From NCBI GenBank assembly GCA_002502295.1, contig DANX01000087.1:1-11589 (forward strand): a stretch of 11,589 nt of DNA, read 5' to 3'. The stretch is from Euryarchaeota archaeon UBA561 (GTDB lineage: Archaea; Thermoplasmatota; Poseidoniia; Poseidoniales; Poseidoniaceae). The notes under the pieces were generated by a model, which was given only the letters and a program-made list of their open reading frames with translations, was not told where the DNA came from and made no database searches. The stretch's first letter is position 1; each line of letters begins with the position of its first letter. Both the position numbers and the translations under genes were made by a program. Shown here piece after piece: positions 1 through 7,702 of the stretch.

Positions 1-1
1 A

Positions 2-1345
2 GAAATGGACTCCATTTCCAACAAGGCCTTCGCTGCAGGCTACCTCGGTGGTGGATTACTCCTCGTCGTTCACCTCGCCATGGTGACCCTCATCGTTGAC
101 GATAGCGGATCTGTTCAGTCCTGGGTCATTCCCTTTGCCATGGCCTCGTCAGGTATCTGGTGGCTTGGCTTTGCTCAGATGACCTTCCGCATGGTCCCAG
201 AACCTCACATCGAGAACGAGATGGAACCCATGGGCGTGGTTGACTCGACCAAGATGGCTCTGAGTGAAGTGAAAGCTACGCTTTCTGACATCAAGAGTTT
301 CCGTACACTGTTCTTTTACATGCTCGCCTACTTCTGCTTCATCGACGGTATCAATTCGGTGACCGCACTGGCGGGTGTGTTTGGGATTGTTGTCCTTGGT
401 TTGACGACCACGGGTTTGATTTTGACCATTCTCATCATCCAATTCGTCGCTGCACCTGCGGCCATTGGGTTCACCAAACTCGCTGACAGTTGGGGTACGA
501 AGAAAGCGCTTCAATTCTCATTGGTGTGCTGGTGTTTCGTGATTGTCGGGGCCCTCTCCTTTGCACCGCTTGAGCTTGAAAACCACGATGAATACGACGT
601 CCAATATTCGTGGGACGAAGGGAACAGCACCTACACGGCGATCGCCCGTGAGGGAGTCAATCCAATTGCAGCCCTTCCTGGTGACGACGAGCAGCAGTGG
701 GCCCTTACTTACGAGGAAGCGTTGCCGGTCCAGAAAAATTCGAAATACAAATTGGGTTATGCGGTTGAATGGGCGTTTGATGACGACGGGGAATCCATTC
801 CGGTCGTTGTCGATTTGAATGCTACTTCACTGGCTGCGTTGAATGCGACCATGGACGAATCCCGGTTCTCCTACAGCGTTGAAGGCGGGGCATTGGCCAA
901 CAGCACTGGACTTGGTGTAAACCACCCAACCAGTCTCGGCGATGGTCTGCTGGATTTCATCCCGCAGACCGCACGAAACCTCGTTTGGGCTCCACTGGGC
1001 ATGACGGTCTTCTTCCAGTTCCTCTTGTTGGGTGTCTTCGCTGGTGCACTCCTCGGTGGCTCTCAAGGCCTCGCCCGTTCGATGTTTGGTCAGATGGTCC
1101 CTGAAACCCGCTCGGCCGAGTTCTTCGGCTTCTTTGGCTTCTTTGGAAAAGTGGCCGCCCTTCTTGGCCCGCTGATCTATTCGGTCATGACGGTTTGGTT
1201 TGACTCTCGCGTCGGTATCTTTGCCATTTCGCTTCTGATCGTTGCGGGCGCTATTTTGCTTCGCAGAGTGGATGTTGAGGACGGAATTGCCGTGGCTCGC
1301 GCAGAGGATGAACGCAACCGGCAAACGGATGCGGCAACGGTTTGA
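2..1345 (+). CDS. UMF1/Atg22-like MFS transporter, C-terminal part (5' truncated by window edge)
   Basis: Membrane transporter of the major facilitator superfamily; the substrate cannot be told from sequence. The frame is open to the left edge. The first visible residues (SNKAFAAGYLGGGLLL) resemble an internal UMF1/Atg22-type helix, so the ATG at 5 is probably internal and roughly the first five helices lie outside the window. Counting from that ATG, hydrophobic segments lie near residues 12-31, 40-58, 102-132, 135-155, 171-188, 326-350, 375-398 and 403-420. The segment at 351-388 (GGSQGLARSMFGQMVPETRS, then AEFFGFFGFFGK) matches the conserved UMF1 signature (GGSQ...SRS..., P...EFFG...GK). 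Oddity: residues about 190-322 form a long acidic soluble insert with four N-X-S/T sequons, unlike the short loops usual in MFS proteins. The OPT gene follows after 60 bases. The family call is good; substrate and true start are unknown. Confidence 0.8.
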   Translation, partial: EMDSISNKAFAAGYLGGGLLLVVHLAMVTLIVDDSGSVQSWVIPFAMASSGIWWLGFAQMTFRMVPEPHIENEMEPMGVVDSTKMALSEVKATLSDIKSFRTLFFYMLAYFCFIDGINSVTALAGVFGIVVLGLTTTGLILTILIIQFVAAPAAIGFTKLADSWGTKKALQFSLVCWCFVIVGALSFAPLELENHDEYDVQYSWDEGNSTYTAIAREGVNPIAALPGDDEQQWALTYEEALPVQKNSKYKLGYAVEWAFDDDGESIPVVVDLNATSLAALNATMDESRFSYSVEGGALANSTGLGVNHPTSLGDGLLDFIPQTARNLVWAPLGMTVFFQFLLLGVFAGALLGGSQGLARSMFGQMVPETRSAEFFGFFGFFGKVAALLGPLIYSVMTVWFDSRVGIFAISLLIVAGAILLRRVDVEDGIAVARAEDERNRQTDAATV

Positions 1346-1405
1346 GCATCGCAACCGTCATGAAGTGGCTTCGCAACCGCCAATGCGTACGCTGTTGCGT
1401 CGCGG

Positions 1406-3829
1406 GTGATTTTCTTGGCCAAATCCAACGCTTCAGACCAAAAAACGGTCTCAAAATCGGCTTACCGTCAACCGGTCACCCCTGAAGGTTTGAAAGCCAT
1501 TGAATCGGGCACACTCACCTGGCTCGACGATGAGATGTATAACAACCTCAACACCGGGGTTTTGGAGCAGTACCTTGAGGAAAAGAACCTCGAAGAATCG
1601 TTTGAAGTCTCTCACTGGAACACACCAAAGGTCCTGATTGGAATCGGCATAGGTGCCGTCTTTTCTGGTGTTACGGCCTACATTGGCCTCAAACTCGGTT
1701 TGGCCATCTCCGCCGCATGGTACATCGCTTATCTGTTAGGGATGGCGCTGAAGTGGTCGCCTTCAGAGGTGAACATTGCCACCTCTGCGACAACGGGCGC
1801 AACCCACGCCTCGACTGGATTTATTTTCACGTTCCCAGCCATTTTCCTCCTCGCAAGTCAGCCCGCTTATGCGTTGGCTGATGGCCCGTTGGTGACACTG
1901 GAAGACGGAGAAGCGTTCACACTGGCCTTCATTGGAATTGTGGCTTCCATGTTTGCGGGGTTCCTCGGTGTAATGTATTTCATCATCTTCCGGCGTGTTT
2001 GGTTGGTCGAAGACCCGCTTCCCTTGCCAGGATTTGAAGCCACATTGAAGATGCTTGACATTTCATCCGACGTGAGCACAGGTGCCGTGGAACACGCCCG
2101 TGATTCGTTGAAAACCATCGGGCTGTGGACCGTTGTAACCATGGTTGGCTTGTTCTTGGTTGAATATCCGCTCATCTGGGCCAACGATCGAAAAGTAGCG
2201 CTTCTTGATTTTATCGCAGAGTCCCTTCATTTCGGTGATCTTGGACTTGCCACCTTCTATTCGAATGGGAAAATCCACCAACCGTCTGGGACTTCGGATG
2301 GCGTCTCACTGGGGTACACGCACTGGTCCGAAGAGACCGCATGGAATCCATTTTCCTACACTTACATTGGGGTCGCTCTGACACCTTCCATGTTTGCCAT
2401 CGGTTGGTTCATGAAGGCTCGGGTCGCTTTCTTGGTCAACCTCGGGACGTTGGTTGGGTGGCTGTTCCTCGTTCCTCTTGCTGTCGGATTGAACGTTCCC
2501 GTCTACGAGGCCCAACTCGGGGCATCGGTGCCAGTTCAAGACTACCACGCTACAATGAACGCTTTCAATCCTGCCAAGTACCCAAGTTCAACGGGCGCAG
2601 CACAGATGGTCATTTTTGCGAAGACCGTGCGAACCATCGCCATTGGAGCCATCGTCGGTGGCGGAATGTTCGGATTGGCCAAGATGTGGCGCACATTCGC
2701 CAATATCTTCACGGACATTGGAGCAGCGTTCAAGGGAGATGGAAGCCAAGAATACATGGAAGGAAAAGGCTGGTATGAGTGGCCCCTCAAACACATCCCC
2801 ATCTTCATGGGTATCACGTTCTTCGCCATGATTGTCATTTTCTCCGTCGGTGGATTCTCGCCGCTGTCCGCCCTGGTCTTCGCCTCCGTGCTCATTCTCA
2901 CCACGTTCATGCTCGGTGCCATCGCCGTGAGGGTGATGGGCGAAACCGGTATTGAACCTGTTTCCGGTACGTCATTCATCGTTTTGCTGATGCTGTTGGG
3001 CGTCTTCCTCAACGCACAAGATTTGCTTCAGTTGAACACGCAGGATGCTGTTCTCCTCGGGCTCGTTGGAACCACGGTTTTTGGTTCAGCCATCTCCATG
3101 TCAGGGACCGTCATTGGGGACTACAAGAACAGCCTCTACATTGGAAATCGGCCCTATCACATCTCAAAAGGGAACATCATGGGCGTTGTCCCAGGCGCCA
3201 TCATCGGGGCCGGTGTGGCCATCTTCCTCTCCATTCAACTCGCTGAAGGACGCATCCAACTCATCGCCCCGCAGGCCAATGCCTTTGCTACCTTTTCCGT
3301 CATTTTTGCCGAGGGACAAGGCGACTTGACGTTGCTTGCCCTTGGTTTCCTCCTTGGCATGTTTGTTGAGTGGGCGACCGGAATGGGAACATCCTTCGGT
3401 CTTGGAATGTACCTCGATGTCCCACACACGCTACCGATGCTGATCGGTGGTGTGGCACGCGACCGTTGGGAGGACAAGAAACTCCAACCACGCATTGATG
3501 CCCTCAAGGAAAAGGAGGGAACCACGGTTGCTGAAAAGAAACGTGCCCTCATCCTTCTCAGCACGTTCATGGTCGCTGCTGGTTTATTGACTGGGGAAGC
3601 GTTCTTCGGGACGGAATCAAGCATTCTCTCGTTTATTGATTCACTTTGGTACGATGACGAGGGAGCACGGACCGTCATGGGCATCGACAATTTCGCGAAT
3701 TCGGGCGCATGGTACGCCATTCGAATGGGTGGGCTCATTTTCCTCAACGTTGCGATTGGGGCCACGATTTACCTCTTGTTCAAGCGAGCAGGTGTGATTG
3801 GCGGCGATTCCAGCCCGGCTGAGGCTTGA
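1406..3829 (+). CDS. OPT family oligopeptide transporter
   Basis: Integral membrane protein of the oligopeptide transporter (OPT) family, which imports small peptides or metal-chelate compounds, usually coupled to protons. It has 807 residues: a soluble N-terminus (1-74), then many hydrophobic segments to the C-terminus. Family-like stretches are IGAVFSGVTAYIGLKLGLAI (82-101), GATHASTGFIFTFPA (131-145), RVMGETGIEPVSGTSF (509-524), GDYKNSLYIG (571-580) and GMGTSFGLGMYLDVPHTLPM (659-678) followed by LIGGVARD. Hydrophilic loops at about 260-318 and 685-712 make it longer than many prokaryotic OPT proteins. Start: the only upstream options in the frame after the TGA at 1361 are GTG 1406 and TTG 1415; GTG is chosen, with no clear Shine-Dalgarno. 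EamA starts 10 bases after its stop, suggesting co-transcription. Peptide uptake would suit a marine heterotroph, but the real substrate is inferred from the family only. Confidence 0.88.
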   Translation: MIFLAKSNASDQKTVSKSAYRQPVTPEGLKAIESGTLTWLDDEMYNNLNTGVLEQYLEEKNLEESFEVSHWNTPKVLIGIGIGAVFSGVTAYIGLKLGLAISAAWYIAYLLGMALKWSPSEVNIATSATTGATHASTGFIFTFPAIFLLASQPAYALADGPLVTLEDGEAFTLAFIGIVASMFAGFLGVMYFIIFRRVWLVEDPLPLPGFEATLKMLDISSDVSTGAVEHARDSLKTIGLWTVVTMVGLFLVEYPLIWANDRKVALLDFIAESLHFGDLGLATFYSNGKIHQPSGTSDGVSLGYTHWSEETAWNPFSYTYIGVALTPSMFAIGWFMKARVAFLVNLGTLVGWLFLVPLAVGLNVPVYEAQLGASVPVQDYHATMNAFNPAKYPSSTGAAQMVIFAKTVRTIAIGAIVGGGMFGLAKMWRTFANIFTDIGAAFKGDGSQEYMEGKGWYEWPLKHIPIFMGITFFAMIVIFSVGGFSPLSALVFASVLILTTFMLGAIAVRVMGETGIEPVSGTSFIVLLMLLGVFLNAQDLLQLNTQDAVLLGLVGTTVFGSAISMSGTVIGDYKNSLYIGNRPYHISKGNIMGVVPGAIIGAGVAIFLSIQLAEGRIQLIAPQANAFATFSVIFAEGQGDLTLLALGFLLGMFVEWATGMGTSFGLGMYLDVPHTLPMLIGGVARDRWEDKKLQPRIDALKEKEGTTVAEKKRALILLSTFMVAAGLLTGEAFFGTESSILSFIDSLWYDDEGARTVMGIDNFANSGAWYAIRMGGLIFLNVAIGATIYLLFKRAGVIGGDSSPAEA

Positions 3830-3839
3830 GTGTGAACCC

Positions 3840-4820
3840 ATGTCACCAACCAGCACGCCGCGCTGGATTTGGGGTCTATTGATTGCAGCCGTCGTTGGCG
3901 TTTCAAGCGCAGGTGCTTTGTTTCAGCACGTTGATGCTGTTCCTCCATTGCTTCGAGCGTCGTGGCGTTTGCAACTAACGTCCTTGGTGTTACTTCCCTT
4001 GTTTGTCTATCAATTGATCACCGTGGATGAAAAAGTAGCTCAGAGGTTGTGGACGCCAAGAACATGGGCTCTTCTCATGGCGAGCGGACTGGCCCTAGCC
4101 GCCCATTTTGGGGCATGGGTGGCCAGTCTTGACGAAACAACGCTCACCCACTCACTGCTGTTTGTGACGGCTCACCCACTCGTCATTGTGGTCGGCATGT
4201 TCCTGTTGGCACCGACCATCGCAGCGGTTCGCCGTCCAATGAGCAACGAGGTCTTTGGAGCGCTGATTTGTTTTTTGGGAGCAGGGATTACATTGCTGGA
4301 TACCGGTTCGACTCAAGGCGATCAAACCGCCACCGTTTGGGGTGACGCCTTGGCCTTCGGTGGGGCGGTGTTTGTTGTTGGTTACATCGTGGTTGGTCGT
4401 GTGTTGCGCGTCTGGCTGCCCATCTTCCTCTATGCGTTTCCGGTGACGCTCATCGGCGCCATTGTCTTGCTTCCATGTTCAATGATGTTCGAACAGGGAT
4501 ATTCGGAATTTGGCGTTCTTGGCTGGGTAGAACCAGAATATTTTGGTTGGTTCCTGCTCTTAGCGTTGGTGGCAGGTTTGCTGGGTCACACAGGTTTGAA
4601 CACTTGCCTACGCTACATTTCCCCTCTCATCGTTTCTGTTTCAGTAACGCTTGAACCCGTTCTGGGTTCCATCATAGGTTGGTTGTTCTTTGACTCGGGC
4701 ATACCTGGGAGGTGGACGTGGCTTGGAGGTTTGATTCTCCTAACGGGGCTGCTGACCGTTGTTGTGGCCTCCGAACAAGCATCGCTGGAAGAAGCGAACA
4801 ATCAAAACAGCGCGCCTTGA
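3840..4820 (+). CDS. EamA/DMT superfamily transporter
   Basis: Predicted ten-helix drug/metabolite transporter of the EamA type, built from two tandem repeats. Members export or exchange amino acids, nucleotides or other metabolites; specificity cannot be read here. It has 326 residues. The first repeat covers about residues 8-155 and contains the usual RASWRL turn after helix 1 (39-44). The second covers about 165-312 and ends with SVTLEPVLGSIIGWLFF (268-284), a well-conserved EamA element. The reading frame extends upstream to a TTG at 3798 inside the OPT gene, but the ATG at 3840 lies directly before the first hydrophobic segment and 10 bases after the OPT stop, so it is preferred. The Shine-Dalgarno is weak. 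The stop TGA overlaps the Shine-Dalgarno of surE, so the two are probably translated from one message. Confidence 0.85.
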   Translation: MSPTSTPRWIWGLLIAAVVGVSSAGALFQHVDAVPPLLRASWRLQLTSLVLLPLFVYQLITVDEKVAQRLWTPRTWALLMASGLALAAHFGAWVASLDETTLTHSLLFVTAHPLVIVVGMFLLAPTIAAVRRPMSNEVFGALICFLGAGITLLDTGSTQGDQTATVWGDALAFGGAVFVVGYIVVGRVLRVWLPIFLYAFPVTLIGAIVLLPCSMMFEQGYSEFGVLGWVEPEYFGWFLLLALVAGLLGHTGLNTCLRYISPLIVSVSVTLEPVLGSIIGWLFFDSGIPGRWTWLGGLILLTGLLTVVVASEQASLEEANNQNSAP

Positions 4821-4823
4821 GGG
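4819..4823 (+). promoter_or_regulatory. Shine-Dalgarno of surE overlapping the EamA stop codon
   Basis: GAGGG lies six bases before the ATG at 4830 and shares its first two bases with the TGA stop of the upstream gene. It supports the ATG at 4830 over the in-frame TTG at 4824 and suggests translational coupling. Confidence 0.55.
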
Positions 4824-4829
4824 TTGGGC

Positions 4830-5816
4830 ATGACTCAACGCAAGGGATGGCTCTTGTTGACCAACGACGACGGCATCGAAGCCGTTGGGTTTGAATTGTT
4901 GGTCAAGGCCCTTCACAAGGTCGGCTATCCTCTGGCTGTTCTTGCACCAAGTGGAAACCATTCGGCAACAGGAATGCGAATTAACCTCATGAAGCCAATG
5001 GCTTTTCGTGAGCGAAATGACTTGGTTGAACATTGGGGATTGGATGCACATACCACGCCTGTTCACCTCTTTGAACTGGATGGAACGCCTTGCGATACGA
5101 TGATCGTCGCCCTTGATGGTGGCCTTTCGCATCTCGTTCCGGGAGTTCACCCACAAATGGTGGTCTCCGGCGTGAACCTGGGACCGAATCTCTCACAAGA
5201 TTCGTACCACAGCGGGACAATGGGTGCCGCCAGAGAAGCCGGTCTTTACGGTGTTCCTGCCCTCGCTGCTTCGTTCACATCCTTTGATCCAGAAGGCATG
5301 GAGCAAGCGGTTCAAGCGACCATTGACGCAGTTGAACGAGCCACAGCGGTTCTTCCTTTGGAAGCTCAAAATTTGGGGCGTCCAAACGGTGCATTGGATA
5401 CGGGTTATTTCACCTCCTGGCCAAGCGCACTGACCGACGATCGATGGCTCGCTCATCCAGAAGCTTCCTTGCTTGAGGCGTTCACCAACGGGGACATGAT
5501 GCTCAACGTCAATGCCCCACCCACATGGGATGGACAATGGGCTACGACCCGGCTGGGCGTTCGGTGGTACCGAAATGCGGTCCGATTTTCCGACACGGAG
5601 GACGGCGCAACGGCAACGTTCACCATCGGCGCCGCTTCAGTGGATCACTCACCTGTTGTTGCTGGAGATTGTGATGCGGTTGAAGAGGACAAAGCCAGTC
5701 TTTCGTGCTTGGCAGTCTGGCCACAGAGCCATCCATTTGCGCTCGACGAGGACCTGCTGGCTCACGGGCTTGAAGAAACGGTTGAAGGCTGGCCTCGCTG
5801 GTTGGTCAAAGGTTGA
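4830..5816 (+). CDS. surE: SurE-type 5'/3'-nucleotidase
   Basis: Predicted cytoplasmic metal-dependent phosphatase that hydrolyses nucleoside monophosphates (SurE family). The N-terminal fold is clear: LLLTNDDGI (8-16) carries the metal-binding pair D13/D14, APSGNHSATG (39-48) gives the metal-site serine S45, GTPCDTMIVAL (85-95) matches the conserved strand, and VVSGVNLGPN (111-120) supplies the fourth ligand N116. SYHSGTMGAAREAGLYGVPA (125-144) is the typical SGT-x-GAA element. The length (328 residues) is greater than the roughly 250 usual for bacterial SurE. The usual C-terminal GYVSVTPL-like ending is not recognisable; instead the last 80 residues are acidic and divergent. Start ATG 4830 has a good Shine-Dalgarno. 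It probably belongs to the operon with the OPT and EamA transporters. Its 3' end overlaps the convergent trmY by 11 bases. Confidence 0.9.
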   Translation: MTQRKGWLLLTNDDGIEAVGFELLVKALHKVGYPLAVLAPSGNHSATGMRINLMKPMAFRERNDLVEHWGLDAHTTPVHLFELDGTPCDTMIVALDGGLSHLVPGVHPQMVVSGVNLGPNLSQDSYHSGTMGAAREAGLYGVPALAASFTSFDPEGMEQAVQATIDAVERATAVLPLEAQNLGRPNGALDTGYFTSWPSALTDDRWLAHPEASLLEAFTNGDMMLNVNAPPTWDGQWATTRLGVRWYRNAVRFSDTEDGATATFTIGAASVDHSPVVAGDCDAVEEDKASLSCLAVWPQSHPFALDEDLLAHGLEETVEGWPRWLVKG

Positions 5817-6420
5817 GGTCAACACCTTCGTCCAACAAAAAGTGCACGATTCCAACGGCCATGTGCCCCTGCAGCCAGTGCTCCCCAAGCGAGCGTTTGC
5901 TCACGTTTTCGGCGTTGATGCTTTCGAGAGGCTGGTCGTCGCTCAAGACAAAATTCAAGGTATCAGAATTTGGTTGACTTCGGAGAGGCAGGCTAGCCGA
6001 TTCATTCCACAGGCGAGGTGTGTTGGCATCCAAAATGACGGTGGTAGCATCGTTCCATTCACGCAACGTGAGTTCCAAGTCCCCGCCGCTGTGCGTGATC
6101 CCTGCCGTGATGGGCTGCCAATGACCGATGGGTGGCAGTGGGGTAGCGATGACTTTCCCAATTGTACCTGCTATAGAACGCTCATCAGCGTGGAGTCCTT
6201 TGAGCGTAGCGCCGTCAAATTTTATTCGGCGTGGCGGGCCTGGACCTCCAAGCAAGTGGAGCACCACAACCGTGTTTTCTCGTAAACCGTGACTGGTCAT
6301 CAAACCCGCCATTAAGGCCCGAATAAGAACATCCATTCGACCTCCTGCACTTGCCAGATCGTTGAGCGGTAACTTGCCTTTGGACATTGCACGGTGTCCA
6401 ACCACCGCAAAGCGCCTCAT
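5806..6420 (-). CDS. trmY: tRNA (pseudouridine(54)-N1)-methyltransferase TrmY
   Basis: SPOUT-family methyltransferase (DUF358) that methylates N1 of pseudouridine 54 in the T-loop of archaeal tRNAs using S-adenosylmethionine. It has 204 residues, close to the family length of about 200. Recognisable parts are the start MRRFAVVGHRA (1-11), AGGRMDVLIRALMAGL (25-40), SHGLRENT (43-50), GGPGPPRRIKFDG (58-70) followed by LKGLHADERSIAG (73-85), GITHSGGDLELTL (107-119), and the C-terminal cofactor-knot region FVLSDDQPL (157-165) with HMAVGIVHFLLD (186-197). The ATG is preceded by a strong Shine-Dalgarno and lies 2 bases after the coaBC stop, so it is the second gene of a two-gene operon. It is an archaeal marker gene and supports the origin of the window. 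The last 11 bases overlap the 3' end of surE on the other strand. Confidence 0.92.
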   Translation of the reverse strand: MRRFAVVGHRAMSKGKLPLNDLASAGGRMDVLIRALMAGLMTSHGLRENTVVVLHLLGGPGPPRRIKFDGATLKGLHADERSIAGTIGKVIATPLPPIGHWQPITAGITHSGGDLELTLREWNDATTVILDANTPRLWNESASLPLRSQPNSDTLNFVLSDDQPLESINAENVSKRSLGEHWLQGHMAVGIVHFLLDEGVDLNL

Positions 6421-6422
6421 TC

Positions 6423-7625
6423 TTAATCCTCCTTTCCTCGTTCGACGAGGGTTCGGACGGCGTCGTTAAGTTCGCGATTTGATTTTAGCACGAAATGAGC
6501 GCCTTGCCGGTCCACGAGATAGCCTCGTGGTTTTCCAGGGTCGCCCAAATCTTCCAAACGGTTGGCCACAACGGCCGTCATGTCGGATTTTTGAATTTGG
6601 GCAAAGGCTCTGTGGATGAGGTCTTTCTGTTTGATGCCTGTTTCGAGTTTGAAACCGATGCGTACTGCTGTTGCACATACTTCTTTGAGTTCAGTGATGT
6701 GTTTTTTACTCTCAACGAGCGAGAGACTGAGCGATCCTTGTTGACTGGCCAATTTTCCTTTTGCGGGTTCCTCAACGACGTAATCAAGAACCGCAGCGGC
6801 GTGAATCCAAGCCTCAATGTCGTCGTTGGCCAACGCTTTACATTCGTGCAGCATTGATTCGGGAGTTGGGCAGCGGAGCACGAGCGGGAGCCATTCTGGA
6901 GCGTCCACGGAGGTGATGCCGGCCACACACGTGACGTCATGACCGTGCTTGTGCATGTGGTCGGCTAAACCCCATCCCGTTGCTCCAGAACTCGTGTTTT
7001 GTACATGGCGCACATCGTCAATGGGTGAACGGGTCGCTCCCAGCGTGATGACGATGTTTTTTCGATTTGGTTTTCGAGCGTTGGTCCGATGGGCGAGCTC
7101 TGCAACGATTCGTTCGACGGTTGGGGTCTTCCGTTTCCCTTCTTCCTTAGGGCCCCAGAGAACATGAACGCCCTGTTCCCGCATGGTTTTCACGAGTTCG
7201 TCCGTGACGGGGTCCATGGCCAAGTCGATGTGCATGCTGGGCACCATGACGATGGGAGTGTCGCGCGACCGAGCAACGGAAAGCGCCATCATCAACGGTC
7301 CGTGCTGCAGTCCATGAAGATGGCTCGCCATGACGTCCCGCGTCGCAGGGGCTATCAACACGGCATCGGCCTCGTTTAGGGCGGTCAAATCTCCGTCCCA
7401 GTCGGTGATAATCTCCGCTTGTGATGCCCAACGAACGGCTAAAGGCGTGATGATGCGTTGGGCTGATGGCGTCATAATCACGATTAAATCTGCTCCTTCA
7501 CGGCGCAACGCACGTGCCAAACGAACCGTTTCAACCGCGGCAATGCCTCCAGTCACTCCCAAGACAACTCGCCTGTTTTCAAGCGACGAGCCTGTGGTTA
7601 CAACATCGGTGTCCCTCAGGGCCAT
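6423..7625 (-). CDS. coaBC: Bifunctional phosphopantothenoylcysteine decarboxylase / phosphopantothenate-cysteine ligase
   Basis: Cytoplasmic fusion enzyme of coenzyme A synthesis: the CoaB half joins cysteine to 4'-phosphopantothenate and the CoaC half decarboxylates the product with FMN. It has 400 residues, the usual size. CoaC (about 18-180): VVLGVTGGIAAVETVRLARA (20-39), IVIMTPSAQRIITP (48-61), AVLIAPATRD (88-97), VPSMHIDLAM (128-137) and WGPKEEGKRKTP (157-168). CoaB (about 187-400): IVITLGATRSPIDDVRHVQN (191-210) with TSSGATG (211-217), AAAVLDYVVEEPAKGKLAS (276-294) and FKLETG (325-330). Oddities: the conserved decarboxylase histidine before the ADxxLIAPAT strand aligns with D79, and the bacterial PxMN motif reads PSMH (PAMH-like in archaeal members as I recall). 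Start ATG 7625 has no Shine-Dalgarno, so the transcript may be leaderless. It is first in an operon with trmY and divergent from the membrane gene at 7703. Confidence 0.92.
   Translation of the reverse strand: MALRDTDVVTTGSSLENRRVVLGVTGGIAAVETVRLARALRREGADLIVIMTPSAQRIITPLAVRWASQAEIITDWDGDLTALNEADAVLIAPATRDVMASHLHGLQHGPLMMALSVARSRDTPIVMVPSMHIDLAMDPVTDELVKTMREQGVHVLWGPKEEGKRKTPTVERIVAELAHRTNARKPNRKNIVITLGATRSPIDDVRHVQNTSSGATGWGLADHMHKHGHDVTCVAGITSVDAPEWLPLVLRCPTPESMLHECKALANDDIEAWIHAAAVLDYVVEEPAKGKLASQQGSLSLSLVESKKHITELKEVCATAVRIGFKLETGIKQKDLIHRAFAQIQKSDMTAVVANRLEDLGDPGKPRGYLVDRQGAHFVLKSNRELNDAVRTLVERGKED
6428..6435 (-). promoter_or_regulatory. Strong Shine-Dalgarno of trmY
   Basis: On the minus strand this reads AAAGGAGG, ending seven bases before the trmY ATG (6420-6418). 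It lies within the last codons of coaBC, so trmY can be translated efficiently from the shared message. It is one of the best ribosome-binding sites in the window and fixes the trmY start. Confidence 0.8.
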
Positions 7626-7702
7626 GATGGTGGGAACCTACGGACCGTCAAGACATCTTCGCTTGAGTGTCCCGGGTGAAACAAATGGTTCAAATGCCTC
7701 TC

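Noticed and set aside
827..1354. A 175-codon open frame on the minus strand inside the MFS gene.
   Set aside because: Composition is that of an antisense shadow (rich in R, H, Q, E with no domain) and the sense strand encodes a clear transporter.
1383..1409. Eight-codon reading frame (ATG 1383 to TGA 1409) overlapping the OPT GTG start by four bases, which could be a leader peptide.
   Set aside because: No ribosome-binding site, and such short frames are expected by chance in a 60-base gap.
7626..7702. Divergent promoter region between coaBC and the zinc-ribbon gene.
   Set aside because: A promoter is expected here, but I see no convincing TATA box or BRE at the right distance on either strand; only a weak A/T-rich patch near 7678-7693, so no site is annotated.
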